33,376 bases of DNA from an uncultured Colwellia sp. (GTDB taxonomy: Bacteria; Pseudomonadota; Gammaproteobacteria; Enterobacterales; Alteromonadaceae): assembly GCA_913020705.1 (NCBI GenBank), contig CAJWBY010000030.1, positions 1 through 33,376 of the forward strand, read 5' to 3'. The stretch's first letter is position 1. Each line of letters begins with the position of its first letter. The notes beneath the pieces were generated by a model. The model was not told the origin of the DNA. It saw only the letters and a program-made list of their open reading frames with translations, and ran no database searches. Position numbers and translations under genes: made by a program. Positions 32,463 to 33,376 of the stretch are shown piece after piece.

Positions 32463-33376
32463 ATGTTAATGGATACTTTTAATGATAATTGGCGTCAGCT
32501 TCAACAACACTTAGGTGAGATAGAAAGTTGTCATTTACGTGATTTATTTTCGAGTGAACCTAAACGCGCTGAAAATTTATCAGTAAGCGCTTGTGGTTTA
32601 AATCTGGACTATTCCAAAAATCGGATCACTTTGAAAACACGCGCTTTATTAATGGCATTAGCAGAGTCTGCACAGTTATCTGAAAAACGTGATGCGATGT
32701 TTTCTGGAGATCCAATTAACAATACCGAGAATCGGGCAGTTTTACATACTGCTTTACGTCAACAAGGTAATGAACCTGTATTTGTTGATGGTGTTGATAT
32801 CGTACCTCAAATTAAAGCTGTACGTATCAAGGTAGAAGCTGTTGTTAACAAAGTGCGTGATAAGGAATGGTTTGGTTACAGTGGCAAATGCATTACGGAC
32901 GTTTTAAATTTAGGCATTGGCGGTTCTTTTTTAGGACCTAAAATAGTAACTACTTCATTGAAACCTTATGTTGAAGGTGGTCCAAAACAGCATTTTGTTG
33001 CCAACATCGATGGTAACCATTTGAATGATGTATTAAGTCATTTAAACCCAGAAACAACTTTAGTGCTTATCGCTTCAAAGTCTTTTAACACACAAGAAAC
33101 ACTGACAAATGCTGAATCTACTCGTGAGTGGTTTTATGATTACGGTGTAACCTTTGGGCAGTTAAATAGACACTTTATAGCCATTTCGTCGAATGTAACG
33201 AAAGCCGTTGAGTTTGGAATAAGCGATGAAAACGTTTTTCCAATGTGGGATTGGGTTGGTGGTCGATATTCTTTATGGTCAGCAATAGGAATGCCCATCG
33301 CGATGGCTATTGGTAATGATGGTTTCGAAGAATTACTTAAAGGTGCGGCTGATCTCGATACTCATTTTAAAGAGGC
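32463..33376 (+). CDS. pgi: Glucose-6-phosphate isomerase, 3' end outside the window
   Basis: The first 304 residues of a protein that should be about 550 long; the frame is open to the window edge. LNLGIGGSFLGPKIV, ASKSFNTQETLTNA (sugar-phosphate loop) and WDWVGGRYSLWSAIG (family signature 1) are clear. It interconverts glucose-6-phosphate and fructose-6-phosphate. The start ATG at 32463 has AAGGA 8 bases upstream; a second in-frame ATG follows at 32469. It is 29 bases after tal and is the third gene of the nupC operon, linking transketolase/transaldolase products to glycolysis, gluconeogenesis or the oxidative branch. Confidence 0.95.
   Translation, partial: MLMDTFNDNWRQLQQHLGEIESCHLRDLFSSEPKRAENLSVSACGLNLDYSKNRITLKTRALLMALAESAQLSEKRDAMFSGDPINNTENRAVLHTALRQQGNEPVFVDGVDIVPQIKAVRIKVEAVVNKVRDKEWFGYSGKCITDVLNLGIGGSFLGPKIVTTSLKPYVEGGPKQHFVANIDGNHLNDVLSHLNPETTLVLIASKSFNTQETLTNAESTREWFYDYGVTFGQLNRHFIAISSNVTKAVEFGISDENVFPMWDWVGGRYSLWSAIGMPIAMAIGNDGFEELLKGAADLDTHFKE

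Noticed and set aside
1..33376. tRNA, rRNA, CRISPR arrays, prophage or toxin-antitoxin modules
   Set aside because: None seen on either strand; the repeats present are domain duplication, terminators and operator palindromes.

Overview
The window looks like chromosome from a low-GC marine gammaproteobacterium of the Alteromonadales, most likely Colwelliaceae (Colwellia or Thalassotalea). The basis is the AT-rich coding sequence, the Oar-type TonB-dependent receptor, secreted nucleases with a GlyGly-CTERM tail, and gammaproteobacterial-style NupC, DeoD, Tal and Pgi. I saw no rRNA, tRNA, CRISPR array, phage genes or intact insertion sequence.

Left part (1-8086, all minus strand): a run of nine enzyme and transporter genes read from a nitroreductase down to two alpha/beta hydrolases. 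It holds an epoxide-hydrolase-like protein, a DUF2855 protein, a bile-acid:sodium-symporter-family permease, a glutathione S-transferase, a short crotonase and a delta(3,5)-delta(2,4)-dienoyl-CoA isomerase. Divergent from it is a long acyl-CoA dehydrogenase (8500-10296) whose promoter carries a FadR-like palindrome over the predicted transcription start. This reads as an acyl-CoA/lipid-type catabolic region of unknown exact substrate. Next come MoxR ATPase, DUF58 and TgpA-like transglutaminase genes (10500-14516), a familiar three-gene operon, closed by a bidirectional terminator.

Right part (14689-33376): a coherent set for using extracellular DNA, nucleotides and nucleosides. It contains an Oar-type TonB-dependent receptor, transketolase, two different secreted EndA/NucM-type nucleases, a TetR-family regulator resembling E. 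coli RutR, DeoD, a secreted fusion of an exo/endonuclease/phosphatase domain with alkaline phosphatase, NupC, transaldolase and glucose-6-phosphate isomerase (cut by the window end). The proposed flow is: nucleases cut DNA; the fusion protein releases nucleosides and phosphate; NupC imports nucleosides; DeoD phosphorolyses purine nucleosides; Tkt, Tal and Pgi route pentose carbon into central metabolism.

The main discovery candidate is the wiring. Related palindromes of the type CTTGACCA-NN-TGGTCAAG or CTTGACAC-NN-GTGTCAAG occur upstream of the receptor/transketolase pair (two copies), the first nuclease (one), the regulator/deoD pair (one) and the phosphatase fusion (two), with a diverged seventh copy at the nupC promoter. 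They match the known RutR operator, and in most cases their TTGAC half supplies the predicted -35 box. The RutR-like gene lies in the middle. I infer a local regulon in which a RutR-family repressor controls nucleic-acid scavenging rather than the Rut pyrimidine-ring pathway.
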